Part shown: piece by piece, positions 1 through 7,322 of the stretch
Numbering within the stretch: the first letter of the stretch is position 1
How the letters are laid out: each line of letters opens with the position of its first letter
Virus record (IMG/VR): IMGVR_UViG_3300027712_000105
Span: 1 to 29,561 of that record
Origin: a virus
DNA: 29,561 bases
Strand: one strand, 5' to 3'
The notes under the pieces: model-generated
Seen by the model: the letters and a program-made list of their open reading frames with translations, nothing else
Database searches by the model: none
Told to the model about the DNA's origin: nothing
Made by a program: the position numbers and the translations under genes

Positions 1-493
1 TTTGAAAAACAATAATACCAATAAAAGCATTAATGATACTGGCAATGACAATAGCAATAAGACCAATAAACATAAACTTACCCATGCTATCAAGATTGCT
101 TTTAGTAAAGTATCCATAAAAACTCATTACTCCAAATAATACCGCTGCACCCATAAAAGCAGTAATAATACTACCCATTTGAAATACAGCAAAAATCGTA
201 GCAAAACTTAGACCCATTATGGCAGCGAATCCATGCAGCATAAACATTGCCATTTCTTTGGATGGTCTGCGAGATAGTGCATATGTAATAGCAAAAATAG
301 CAAGTAATGGTGCAAACATTACTATCCATTTCATTACGCCGGTAAAGAAAAATGCTAGCAACTGTGGTGATGTACCGACAAAATAACTAACAAGCATACT
401 CACCAAAACTGCAAGACTCATGTTTTTATAAACACCAGCCATTGCTGTATTAATTGCAGTTGCATCTGGGTAAACTCTAGCTGTATAATACAT
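1..493 (-). CDS. Bax inhibitor-1 (BI-1/YccA-like) membrane protein, partial
   Basis: The first 164 residues are visible; the C-terminus lies beyond the window. BI-1/YccA/TMBIM proteins are multi-pass inner-membrane proteins, described as ion channels or modulators of membrane proteases such as FtsH. The visible part has about five or six hydrophobic segments, and the family-like stretches GFAAIMGLSFATIF and MSFYGYFTKSNL, followed by GKFMFIGLIAIVIASIINAFI. Family members are usually about 220-235 residues, so about 60 are missing. The ATG follows a strong TAAGGAGTT ribosome binding site that overlaps the end of the upstream gene, which implies co-transcription with the GroES-like gene region. 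Its role in a phage is unknown; control of host membrane proteolysis or lysis timing is only inference. The family call is fairly secure. Confidence 0.82.
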   Translation of the reverse strand, partial: MYYTARVYPDATAINTAMAGVYKNMSLAVLVSMLVSYFVGTSPQLLAFFFTGVMKWIVMFAPLLAIFAITYALSRRPSKEMAMFMLHGFAAIMGLSFATIFAVFQMGSIITAFMGAAVLFGVMSFYGYFTKSNLDSMGKFMFIGLIAIVIASIINAFIGIIVFQ

Positions 494-495
494 AA

Positions 496-786
496 TTAAC
501 TCCTTAATGTTTCAAAACTAATAATTTTTCCCAACTCTTCGCCGAGGTCTTTATCCTCAGTAACAATGTGTAATTTATGTTCACCGCGGTCACGGTGTCT
601 ATCGTATTGGTGATATTCAACGATGAATCCACCATTTGCTTTGTACACCGTGAAGTTCATACCAAATGAATTTAGGTTAGAGGTCTTGGGTGAGCCACCA
701 ATAGTCGGGGTTGCATAAACTGCAACATCAGCATCTTTCAAAGAACGATTAAATTTTTTGTTAAGCCAACGAATAATAAATTGCAT
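496..786 (-). CDS. Hypothetical protein, 96 aa
   Basis: I do not recognise this protein. It is 96 residues, soluble and rich in charged residues, with a basic N-terminus (MQFIIRWLNKKFNRSLKDA) and a central YATPTIGGSPKTSNLNSFG stretch that looks like a conserved loop. It has no membrane segment and no cysteine pairs. Its stop codon lies two bases before the BI-1-like start, and its start directly abuts the stop of the co-chaperonin gene, so it is part of one tightly packed transcript. Its coding status rests on this packing, on the shared strand and on base composition like that of its neighbours. Confidence 0.65.
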   Translation of the reverse strand: MQFIIRWLNKKFNRSLKDADVAVYATPTIGGSPKTSNLNSFGMNFTVYKANGGFIVEYHQYDRHRDRGEHKLHIVTEDKDLGEELGKIISFETLRS

Positions 787-1140
787 TTAGATTACCTTAT
801 CACCCATAGTATGGTCTAGCACAGGCTCGTCACTGACCATTAAAATGTCATTATTATCTATTTTGCGTATAGTATGCTCACCTGTACTATCTTCTATTGT
901 AATACCACGAGTCCACCGACCGTGACTAATTAGAATATATTGACCAACTTTAACATCTTTTTGTTCAGGCCCAATTGCATATACACGCCCCCAACGAGGT
1001 CTAATACCTGAGTTTTTCATATCATCATTGAGAATTATGATTCCTCCTGCACTAATACGCTCATCAAATGCCATGTCTGACACTATAACACTGTCATGCA
1101 ATGCCCGTAAATTATTGATCTTGTGTGCTTGTATTGTCAT
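787..1140 (-). CDS. GroES-like co-chaperonin (T4 gp31 functional type)
   Basis: A Cpn10/GroES-fold co-chaperonin that would cap the host GroEL ring, in T4-type phages classically to fold the major capsid protein. The protein shows the GroES beta-barrel opening (LRALHDSVIV), a mobile loop with SAGGIIIL that closely matches the bacterial GroES SAGGIVL motif which binds GroEL, and a later GRVYAIGP...VKVGQYILIS segment typical of Cpn10. T4 gp31 itself is far more divergent, so this looks closer to bacterial GroES. The start is taken as the ATG at 1140, which has AAGGAG 13 bases upstream; the longer frame back to 1176 opens only with TTG and has no good ribosome binding site. The N-terminus overlaps the 3' end of the preceding gene. 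No GroEL gene is visible. Confidence 0.85.
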   Translation of the reverse strand: MTIQAHKINNLRALHDSVIVSDMAFDERISAGGIIILNDDMKNSGIRPRWGRVYAIGPEQKDVKVGQYILISHGRWTRGITIEDSTGEHTIRKIDNNDILMVSDEPVLDHTMGDKVI

Positions 1141-1492
1141 TTGTATTATTAATCTCCTTAGCTTTAATTTGTTCAACTTCTAAATCATCTTCGAACTCAG
1201 CGTCAAGTTCTTTTTCAAGTTCCGTTAATTCTTCTTTAACTATATCAGGTTTAACTTTGTTTCTTTCAATGGGCTCAGGAGGTCTCCTAACTATATTAGC
1301 TGAACGGTTACCTACAGTTTTTGAATAGTTGTCATTAACTCTATTAGTGACGGGTTTAATTACTTTTCCTGTAGAATCAATCGTGTCGCCACGAGCATTA
1401 ACTTTCATGTTACCAACGGCTCTTGCTTTTTCGTTTTTAGCAGCTAATACTCCCATATCTACCACTTTTCCCATTGCTGTTTTATATTTCAT
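1112..1492 (-). CDS. Hypothetical T4-like phage protein, 126 aa, acidic C-terminus
   Basis: Function not recognised. The N-terminal third (MKYKTAMGKVVDMGVLAAKN, then AVGNMKVNARGDTIDSTG) looks strongly conserved and recalls small proteins of T4-like aquatic phages. The C-terminal half is low complexity: an acidic helical stretch (ELTELEKELDAEFEDDLEVEQ) and then an Asn/Asp/Gln/Thr-rich tail. This suggests a small structured head with a flexible acidic tail. It has a strong AAGGAG ribosome binding site and a late-promoter-like AATAAATA just upstream, so late expression and a virion or assembly role are plausible but unproven. It overlaps the co-chaperonin start by 29 bases. Confidence 0.7.
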   Translation of the reverse strand: MKYKTAMGKVVDMGVLAAKNEKARAVGNMKVNARGDTIDSTGKVIKPVTNRVNDNYSKTVGNRSANIVRRPPEPIERNKVKPDIVKEELTELEKELDAEFEDDLEVEQIKAKEINNTNDNTSTQDQ

Positions 1493-1513
1493 AATGAAAC
1501 TCCTTATATAGAA

Positions 1514-1521
1514 TATTTATT
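1514..1521 (-). promoter_or_regulatory. Candidate T4-type late promoter (AATAAATA)
   Basis: Read on the minus strand the sequence is AATAAATA followed by TTCTA, seven of eight matches to TATAAATA. It overlaps the stop codon of the DnaE-like gene and leaves room for an AAGGAG site before the ATG at 1492. Predicted from sequence only. Confidence 0.5.
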
Positions 1522-2023
1522 TTAAGAATTCGTCGATTGATAAATCGTAATATAATGAATTAATTCTATGGACACCTATCAAAAATAACACGAAACTGGC
1601 TACACTGCTTCCCCTGCCCACTCCCCATACTATATTATTTGCTCTCATAGTATCTACCAAATACTTAAGATAACGTAATAAATCAAACATTTCACGCTCT
1701 TGGAACAGTATTAATTCTTCACCAACTCGTTGTAATTCTGTGTTATTTTGACATAAATCTAGTACATATTTAGCAATATCAAAATTCTTATATTCTTCAG
1801 GCATTAACCAATTATTTTGCAAATTGCTATCAAATTCTTTTACGGTTAATTTAGGATCAGAATACAGTATAGTATTTGGTATATCAAATAATTCTAAGTT
1901 GTCTGAAAATTTTATAGGAGTTTCTACCCAAACTTCTTTTAATTTTCGTAAAGGATCTTTCAAATATAATCCACAGAGATCATCTTCTGTGTAAATTTGT
2001 TGCCCATACAAATCTGTTTTCAT
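1517..2023 (-). CDS. DNA polymerase III alpha (DnaE)-like fragment protein, 168 aa
   Basis: The C-terminal half resembles the start of the DnaE polymerase domain. A helix (RVGEELILFQEREMFDLLRY) is followed by NNIVWGVGRGSSVASFV and then SLYYDLSIDEFLK. Bacterial DnaE has the same order: a helix, VGPGRGSGAGS, then DPLxFDLLFERFLNPER. In DnaE the next element is the catalytic PDFDVDF motif with two metal-binding aspartates; this protein stops just before it. The N-terminal 90 residues are not recognised and no PHP domain is seen. ATG at 2023 is chosen; a GTG at 2041 is possible, and neither has a clear ribosome binding site. It cannot be a complete polymerase. It may bind a nucleotide, a DNA end or the host replisome, or be a remnant, although the frame is open and well placed between neighbours. 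Confidence 0.68.
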   Translation of the reverse strand: MKTDLYGQQIYTEDDLCGLYLKDPLRKLKEVWVETPIKFSDNLELFDIPNTILYSDPKLTVKEFDSNLQNNWLMPEEYKNFDIAKYVLDLCQNNTELQRVGEELILFQEREMFDLLRYLKYLVDTMRANNIVWGVGRGSSVASFVLFLIGVHRINSLYYDLSIDEFLK

Positions 2024-2060
2024 AACTGATTGTAACACCACTTAAGGTAAACATCAAGAG

Positions 2061-2660
2061 TTATTTGTCCAAATTTAAAAAAACAATCTCATTGTCTGTA
2101 GAAGAATCTTTTTGTTTCCAAGCTAATCCCAAATCAATCCAATCATTGGTTTCTTTTTTTAGCTCGACTATTTTATCTTTTTTATTTAGTTTCTTTGCCC
2201 AATCTGTAATACAAGGTCCAGAATTATTCCACCAAGAAACATTTCTATTCCAAAAGTCAACATGTTCATCATGGGTAACATAAAATTCCACATCATCAGA
2301 AATCAATGATGAAATTTTTATTTGTGTAACATACAATTTACTATCGGTAATAGTATTAATCTTTTTTAATAATACTAATGCTACAATTTGATCGTATGGT
2401 TCTTCAGGCAATGTGCAAACTTTTAATCCTGCCTTAATATAATTTTCAATTACATTCTTATTAGTTTCGTGTACAAAAACACAATTATCCACACCATTAA
2501 TAAACAAATGTTTAATGCGATCTAATGCAATGTTTTGTATTGATATATCTTCAACGGTTACTTCCATGTAAAGCCTAATATTATAGGTATTAATTAGGAA
2601 TTTATTTTCATAATATAAGCCTGCTTGAAAAGCAAAATCTTTTGATACTCTAGCGCTCAT
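2061..2660 (-). CDS. Hypothetical protein, 199 aa
   Basis: Not recognised. It is a soluble protein with mixed alpha/beta character, with no signal peptide and no membrane segment. The C-terminal third is rich in Trp, Asp and Lys (FWNRNVSWWNNSGPCITDW, then TNDWIDLGLAWKQK). Two Cys-Val/Cys-Thr segments near the middle (NCVFVHE, VCTLPEEPYDQIVAL) could be buried strands. The gene begins inside the end of its upstream neighbour (11-base overlap) and ends 37 bases before the DnaE-like start, so all three are probably co-expressed. No catalytic motif is visible. Confidence 0.68.
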   Translation of the reverse strand: MSARVSKDFAFQAGLYYENKFLINTYNIRLYMEVTVEDISIQNIALDRIKHLFINGVDNCVFVHETNKNVIENYIKAGLKVCTLPEEPYDQIVALVLLKKINTITDSKLYVTQIKISSLISDDVEFYVTHDEHVDFWNRNVSWWNNSGPCITDWAKKLNKKDKIVELKKETNDWIDLGLAWKQKDSSTDNEIVFLNLDK

Positions 2661-2886
2661 TTTGTTTCTTTATGTCAATCTTTGAACTAATATTTTGCTT
2701 TTTTATCATTTCATCCATTTTCTTTTGATATTCGGCTTTATAGCTGTCAATTACCATTTGTATTTGATGAATTAGCGGACCATTTCCAGTCTTATAAGCA
2801 AAATTTAACTTTCCAGTAAGATCGGATATCGTAGTTTGTAACTCTTCTAATTTTTTATCAGATAAATTATTTATAAATGGATGCAT
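2650..2886 (-). CDS. Small helical hypothetical protein, 78 aa
   Basis: A short, highly charged protein predicted to be almost entirely alpha-helical, probably a coiled coil: LSDKKLEELQTTISDLTGKL is followed by HQIQMVIDSYKAEYQKKMDE and a basic tail. Similar small helical proteins with an 'IQMVxDxYxxE' core are remembered from T4-like cyanophages, where they have no assigned function. It starts four bases from the stop of the 422-residue virion protein gene and overlaps the next gene by 11 bases, consistent with translational coupling in one transcript. Confidence 0.65.
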   Translation of the reverse strand: MHPFINNLSDKKLEELQTTISDLTGKLNFAYKTGNGPLIHQIQMVIDSYKAEYQKKMDEMIKKQNISSKIDIKKQNER

Positions 2887-2890
2887 TTAT

Positions 2891-4159
2891 TTACCATGAA
2901 TTTAAAGGAATTCTTCTCCAAATATCGGATCCTACATATATATTAGCAGTTGTTGCGGTACTATTAGAACTTAATGTTATTGCTGTATCCGCTACACCAT
3001 TTGTTCTAGATTGACTAATTGTTATGTTGGGGCTAGAAACAGTTTTAATATAGTAAACAGTATTAGCAACTATTTCTGCAATATTTGCTGTAAAAATTAT
3101 AGGAGCATTAACTACTAAATTAGTAGTATTATTTAATGTAATGTTATTAGTTGTTACTGTGGTTGATATAACATTTTTTGTGTATACTGTAGCATCATAA
3201 TTATCAGTAGAAATATACAAATATCTTACAGGATTAGCATACATTGTGCCAGATGAACCTGATAAGTTTGCATTAGCGCCACCTAAAGTAGATGATACGG
3301 TAAATGTATTACTTGATACCACATTTCTAACATAGTATGTATTTCCAGATACGATGTTAGCTTCGAAACTTGTGCCCGTAAATACTATAGGTTGATCTTT
3401 ATACAACTGTAGAGTATTTCCAGTAGTAGTAAAATAATCCGCTGCATTGCTACTAGTAATTACCAGTTGATTAATACTAGGATCAACTGATACTGTTCCT
3501 GCTACATCACCTTGAAATCCAGTGGGAGCAGGACTTCTTTGTTGAATTTGTGTAGATTGAGGTGATCTATTATATGGTTCAATCGTAATTGTATTACCGC
3601 AATCTAATGTACTTAGTCTATAATCTAATTGAGATATATTATAAGGAACAGAAATATTTGAAGTACCGGTAATATAATTTTCTAACCCAGTTAGTCCAAA
3701 ATTATTATTTGATGCTATTACCTGACTAGGCCAAGTGATTACTGCATTTGCATTACTAATTGCTAGCTGTAACTGAACATTACTCTGCGTTCCGGTAGGA
3801 GCCCAACTACCAAATTGAAATGTGGTATTAGCTGCTATTGTTCCGTATTGTACATCACCCAATGAAACATCAACTAATACGGTGCCTGATAAACTATTAC
3901 CTAAATTAAAAGTAGTTGCTCTAAAACTTCTTGTACTAGCATTACTAATCAATGTATTAGCCATATCATTGTTTACAGTACTATTGGTTAACGCAGACTT
4001 TACAACAACTTTGTTTTGTAGATCACTTATCTCCGTTCCGGCAGTATCAATATTAGTTTTTATAGCATTAAAATTATTTCTAAATCCTTGGCTACTATTA
4101 TTTTGCCCAGGTATAGGATAATTAACATCTATTCCATTTGTATTAATTGCGCTGCTCAT
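2891..4159 (-). CDS. Virion structural / fibre-associated protein, 422 aa
   Basis: The N-terminus (NGIDVNYPIPGQNNSSQGFR, then NNFNAIKTNIDTAGTEISDL) is a type found at the start of many T4-like aquatic phage tail-fibre and structural proteins, and probably anchors to the virion. The body is Asn/Thr/Ser-rich beta structure. Two copies of a short module occur at about residues 253-310 and 350-410: P-I-x-F-T, a glycine or alanine-rich turn, T/V-Y-Y-V/I-R/K, a strand ending T-F/I-T-V/I-S, and a Gly/Ser-rich end. A related copy is in the 839-residue neighbour. The C-terminus ends DIWRRIPLNSW. A late-promoter-like sequence precedes it. The specific role (fibre, adsorption accessory or hinge) is not determined. 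Confidence 0.75.
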   Translation of the reverse strand: MSSAINTNGIDVNYPIPGQNNSSQGFRNNFNAIKTNIDTAGTEISDLQNKVVVKSALTNSTVNNDMANTLISNASTRSFRATTFNLGNSLSGTVLVDVSLGDVQYGTIAANTTFQFGSWAPTGTQSNVQLQLAISNANAVITWPSQVIASNNNFGLTGLENYITGTSNISVPYNISQLDYRLSTLDCGNTITIEPYNRSPQSTQIQQRSPAPTGFQGDVAGTVSVDPSINQLVITSSNAADYFTTTGNTLQLYKDQPIVFTGTSFEANIVSGNTYYVRNVVSSNTFTVSSTLGGANANLSGSSGTMYANPVRYLYISTDNYDATVYTKNVISTTVTTNNITLNNTTNLVVNAPIIFTANIAEIVANTVYYIKTVSSPNITISQSRTNGVADTAITLSSNSTATTANIYVGSDIWRRIPLNSW

Positions 4160-4177
4160 AATTCATTTCCAATATAG

Positions 4178-4185
4178 TATTTAGT
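4178..4185 (-). promoter_or_regulatory. Candidate T4-type late promoter (ACTAAATA)
   Basis: The minus strand reads ACTAAATACTATA, six of eight to TATAAATA with a good match to the extended consensus CTATT. It overlaps the stop codon of the 839-residue protein gene and lies 18 bases before the ATG at 4159, with GGAAA in between as a weak ribosome binding site. Confidence 0.5.
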
Positions 4186-6700
4186 ACTGTGATTCATCAG
4201 GCAAAATTGTTTGGCGAGGGAATAATACATAAAAATCTTTACTATCTAGTGGACTAGGTGTCGGTGTTGCACTGGGTAATCCAGTCCATGCAGGGGGAAC
4301 CAAACTATTGTCATAATCATATGTCATACTCTTGTTTACACTAAATCTATCAATTTTAAAATTAATCATATTCAATGTATACGGCATTCCATCTTCTTGT
4401 TTCCAATTATTATTGATATTATTTTTTATAATTTCAGCACATCCGGGTTTAGTATAACATATTACCCATGCTTGAGTATATCCCAATGTACTACCGTTTT
4501 GTTGCTGACTAGTCATCCATAACGGCAATAATTTACTATTATTTTCTTGTCCTAATACTTGTCCTACTCGTTTACGCATATTAAATAAACTATTTGGATA
4601 TAAAGTGCGAACATATCCCGGACTTAAACTAGTGTAGTAATCAACTCCTAGAACAGTTTCATAGCTAGTAAATATATTTGTTACACTAGTATACCATGGA
4701 CCTTGATTTAAATTAATTAATTCCGGCCAATATATAGAACTCTCTACACTGATTCCCTGTGAATTAACTAAATTGTCAATAACTTGACTATAAACTACTT
4801 CATATATTATATTACCATTTTCATCTTTTGCTACAGCGGTTTTTAATTCACCTAATGTAATATTTCTCCAATAATGATTTCTAGTTACTGCTGCAATATA
4901 TTCATTTATATCACTAGCAAATATTCCATATGCATGTTCGTAAATAACACTGCTTGCTTTTCCAAAATATATATCATTGGGACGGAACAATAATTCAGGC
5001 GGGATTAATAAATCGTCATTTAATAAAGAAGCAATGATTTCTCTATCTTGCACACTAGGAGCAGCTTTAATGTATAAAATATCTGTGGGCTGATTAAATT
5101 CCTGTACTACGGTTAGTGTAAATGTCTTATTAGAAGCTACTATAGGATAGATAGGAGAATATGCTTGGATTGTAAAGGTAAATAAGGTTTCGGCGCCTAG
5201 TTCTAGTATATTAGTAGTAGGCTGATCTGCCGTATAACCAGTTATTTCTCCATTGCTTAGTAATGTTAGATTTGGTGGAAGTTCCCCGTCTACTATTCTA
5301 TATTCTAAATCTACATCTGATGTTGCTAATACACTTTTTGTACTTAGTTCCCCGTTATAAATATTTCCTAAATTACTTAGAGTAACCCAAGTAATTACAC
5401 CGGTTACCATATTTGATAAATTAAATGAGAAGTTAAATACAGGGCTTTGTATTGTTGGGTTGGCAGTTTTACAAACAGCAACACCAAAATTAAATTGATC
5501 AATTCCTGTGCTTGATAATGTAGGAGTTCCCGTTATCCAACCCGTACTACTATTTCCAGTAAGTGATGGGGGCAAATCTGAAAACAAATAAGTAAATTGA
5601 TTGCCGTCAAAATCATATCCAATGATTTTAAATGCAAAATAATTATTACTTTCCACTGTTCCTATAAAGGCATATTTGGTTGGAGGGTAAGTATCATATA
5701 TACTATCTGCCGGTGGTAGCACATAATAGCCATAATATTGTTCAGAATCTGTTATAATAAATGATTGCGGTCTAGTATTAAATATAGCAGGTTTTCTACT
5801 ATTTGCTGGAAATCCCGGACCTCCTTGACTTTTGGGGGTATTTTGATTTATTATAGTTATACCGTATGATCCTGAATTACCTCCTAAAGAACTAATTATT
5901 TTTAATGTAAAATTATATGTCCTAATAGCTGGTTGCCCTGTTGATATAGAAGGTAAGGTAACACTCATTATTCCGCTACCAGCAGAAAGCACAGTAGTAG
6001 GACCATTTTGGGTAGCGCTTATTGTAAAAGTAGTGTTATCTATTATACTTTTAATATAATATGTGACATTATTTTCTACTCCCCCAAATAGAGAACTTCC
6101 TGAAAATGTAACCGGTCTACCTTCAATAAATTGGTTTGTAGTTAAGCAGGTGAACACATTAGTATTGTTGGCTGTTGCAACTGCAACGGTGACAACTTGG
6201 GGTGCATATATAAATTCAACAGGAGGTTGTGCATAACCTCTTATCAACCCTGTTTCGTTTATTTCTAATCCCGGCGGTAGCTCACCTCCTGTTAGTAAAA
6301 CATTTACTTGATTATTTGGATCAGGATTTAAATATCCAATTTGAAGTTCTACCCAAGTACTATCATTTGATGTTAAAATAATACCATTTGGGGTGGTAAA
6401 TTTAGGTATGGCAGAACCAATAATAGATATAGAAAAACTTCTATCTTTGATATTTCCCAAATTATCAGTGGCTCTAATTGTGAAAGTAGATATGGTTTCT
6501 TTCGTTACCAATGAGGGAGTTCCAAAAATAAGTCCTGAATTATTAATTGATAATCCTTCAGGTAAACTTGCACTTAATAATTGATAAGTTACACTAATAG
6601 CAGGTAATACAGGTATTGCTAAAACTTGTGTACTAAGATAAATTCTTGAAGGGAAAGATCCTAATGTACCTGCAGGTGTAGTCCAAATTGGTTGGGCCAT
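4181..6700 (-). CDS. Virion structural protein with Ig-like (He_PIG-type) domains, 839 aa
   Basis: This large protein carries repeated putative Ig/cadherin-like domains of the He_PIG type, recognised by the recurring 'LPxGLxIxxxGxIxGxP' pattern. Examples are SLPEGLSINNSGLIFGTP (about residues 46-63), ELPPGLEINETGLIRGY (about 140-156), a degenerate DLPPSLTGNSSTGWITGTP, and ELPPNLTLLSNGEITGY. Between them, at about residues 188-245, is a 'TYYIKSI..TTFTISA' module shared with the 422-residue protein. The last 250 residues form a different, non-repetitive region with KLLPLWMTSQQ and YTQAWVICYTKPG, which suggests a structured attachment or assembly domain. Such proteins usually sit on the tail or fibres and bind carbohydrate surfaces. 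A weak AAGGA site precedes the ATG, and the gene starts one base after the GH19 gene stop. Confidence 0.78.
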   Translation of the reverse strand: MAQPIWTTPAGTLGSFPSRIYLSTQVLAIPVLPAISVTYQLLSASLPEGLSINNSGLIFGTPSLVTKETISTFTIRATDNLGNIKDRSFSISIIGSAIPKFTTPNGIILTSNDSTWVELQIGYLNPDPNNQVNVLLTGGELPPGLEINETGLIRGYAQPPVEFIYAPQVVTVAVATANNTNVFTCLTTNQFIEGRPVTFSGSSLFGGVENNVTYYIKSIIDNTTFTISATQNGPTTVLSAGSGIMSVTLPSISTGQPAIRTYNFTLKIISSLGGNSGSYGITIINQNTPKSQGGPGFPANSRKPAIFNTRPQSFIITDSEQYYGYYVLPPADSIYDTYPPTKYAFIGTVESNNYFAFKIIGYDFDGNQFTYLFSDLPPSLTGNSSTGWITGTPTLSSTGIDQFNFGVAVCKTANPTIQSPVFNFSFNLSNMVTGVITWVTLSNLGNIYNGELSTKSVLATSDVDLEYRIVDGELPPNLTLLSNGEITGYTADQPTTNILELGAETLFTFTIQAYSPIYPIVASNKTFTLTVVQEFNQPTDILYIKAAPSVQDREIIASLLNDDLLIPPELLFRPNDIYFGKASSVIYEHAYGIFASDINEYIAAVTRNHYWRNITLGELKTAVAKDENGNIIYEVVYSQVIDNLVNSQGISVESSIYWPELINLNQGPWYTSVTNIFTSYETVLGVDYYTSLSPGYVRTLYPNSLFNMRKRVGQVLGQENNSKLLPLWMTSQQQNGSTLGYTQAWVICYTKPGCAEIIKNNINNNWKQEDGMPYTLNMINFKIDRFSVNKSMTYDYDNSLVPPAWTGLPSATPTPSPLDSKDFYVLFPRQTILPDESQY

Positions 6701-6701
6701 T

Positions 6702-7322
6702 TTATCCTTGAAGCATGTTCAATGCAATTTGATAATGATGCTTTCTGTCTTCTAAACCAATGGTTCCGCCATTAATTCTCTTAGTCAATGTAACAAAATC
6801 ATCACGGTCACAATATTGATTTAATTTATTATTATCCCAAAACCATGCTGCACTAACCAGTGCTCCATTTGGAGTTTCTAAGTATGCAATGGTGTCTTCT
6901 ATACTCATGTTTAATGCCTGTGCAAACTTAGTATAGTTGTCTCTTCCTGTTAATTGTATTAACCCACGACCACAAAAACGATAACCATCACCAGACGCTT
7001 CATCACCGTTTTTCATTCTATTAGCATAGACACGGTTAGCTATCTTTTCTGGTTTTTTCTCGTATTGTTTTGCGGTAGCTTCATCAGGAAAATACTTTTT
7101 AAAAGTAGTCATTAATCCCTTAGCACTATAATTCAAATTTTCTTTTATAGCAGTAAATCCACCTGATTCATGTGCTACCTGTGCTAAAAATCCTGCTATT
7201 CTTTTTGGATTTTCAAACATCTCATAATACTCGCCCACAGTATTAATTGGTTCTACATATTTTTCTAAAATTGTAGGTTTTGTTTTTGGACAAATTGTTT
7301 TTAGTATATTTAAAGTTATCAT
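6702..7322 (-). CDS. Glycoside hydrolase family 19 lysozyme/chitinase-like enzyme
   Basis: A GH19 enzyme, which in phages cleaves peptidoglycan (lysozyme-like) and acts either as endolysin or as a virion-borne wall-opening enzyme. Visible motifs are [12 protein letters not shown], where the Glu of HES/TGG is the usual catalytic acid; [17 protein letters not shown]; the central [20 protein letters not shown], a hallmark of the family; and late [13 protein letters not shown] and RINGG. The start is set at ATG 7322, which overlaps the stop of the collagen-like fibre gene as ATGA and has a GGAG nine bases upstream; an ATG at 7340 is less likely. There is no signal peptide, so it would need a holin or delivery in the virion. 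Its place between fibre genes favours a tail-linked or late role. Confidence 0.88.
   Translation of the reverse strand: MITLNILKTICPKTKPTILEKYVEPINTVGEYYEMFENPKRIAGFLAQVAHESGGFTAIKENLNYSAKGLMTTFKKYFPDEATAKQYEKKPEKIANRVYANRMKNGDEASGDGYRFCGRGLIQLTGRDNYTKFAQALNMSIEDTIAYLETPNGALVSAAWFWDNNKLNQYCDRDDFVTLTKRINGGTIGLEDRKHHYQIALNMLQG

Noticed and set aside
1141-1176. TTG start giving a longer co-chaperonin
   Set aside because: The added residues do not look like GroES and there is no ribosome binding site; the ATG at 1140 has AAGGAG upstream.
1112-1516. Frameshifted continuation of the DnaE-like gene with the catalytic PDxDxD motif
   Set aside because: The region after the stop encodes an unrelated intact gene with its own promoter and ribosome binding site; no such motif was found in its frames.
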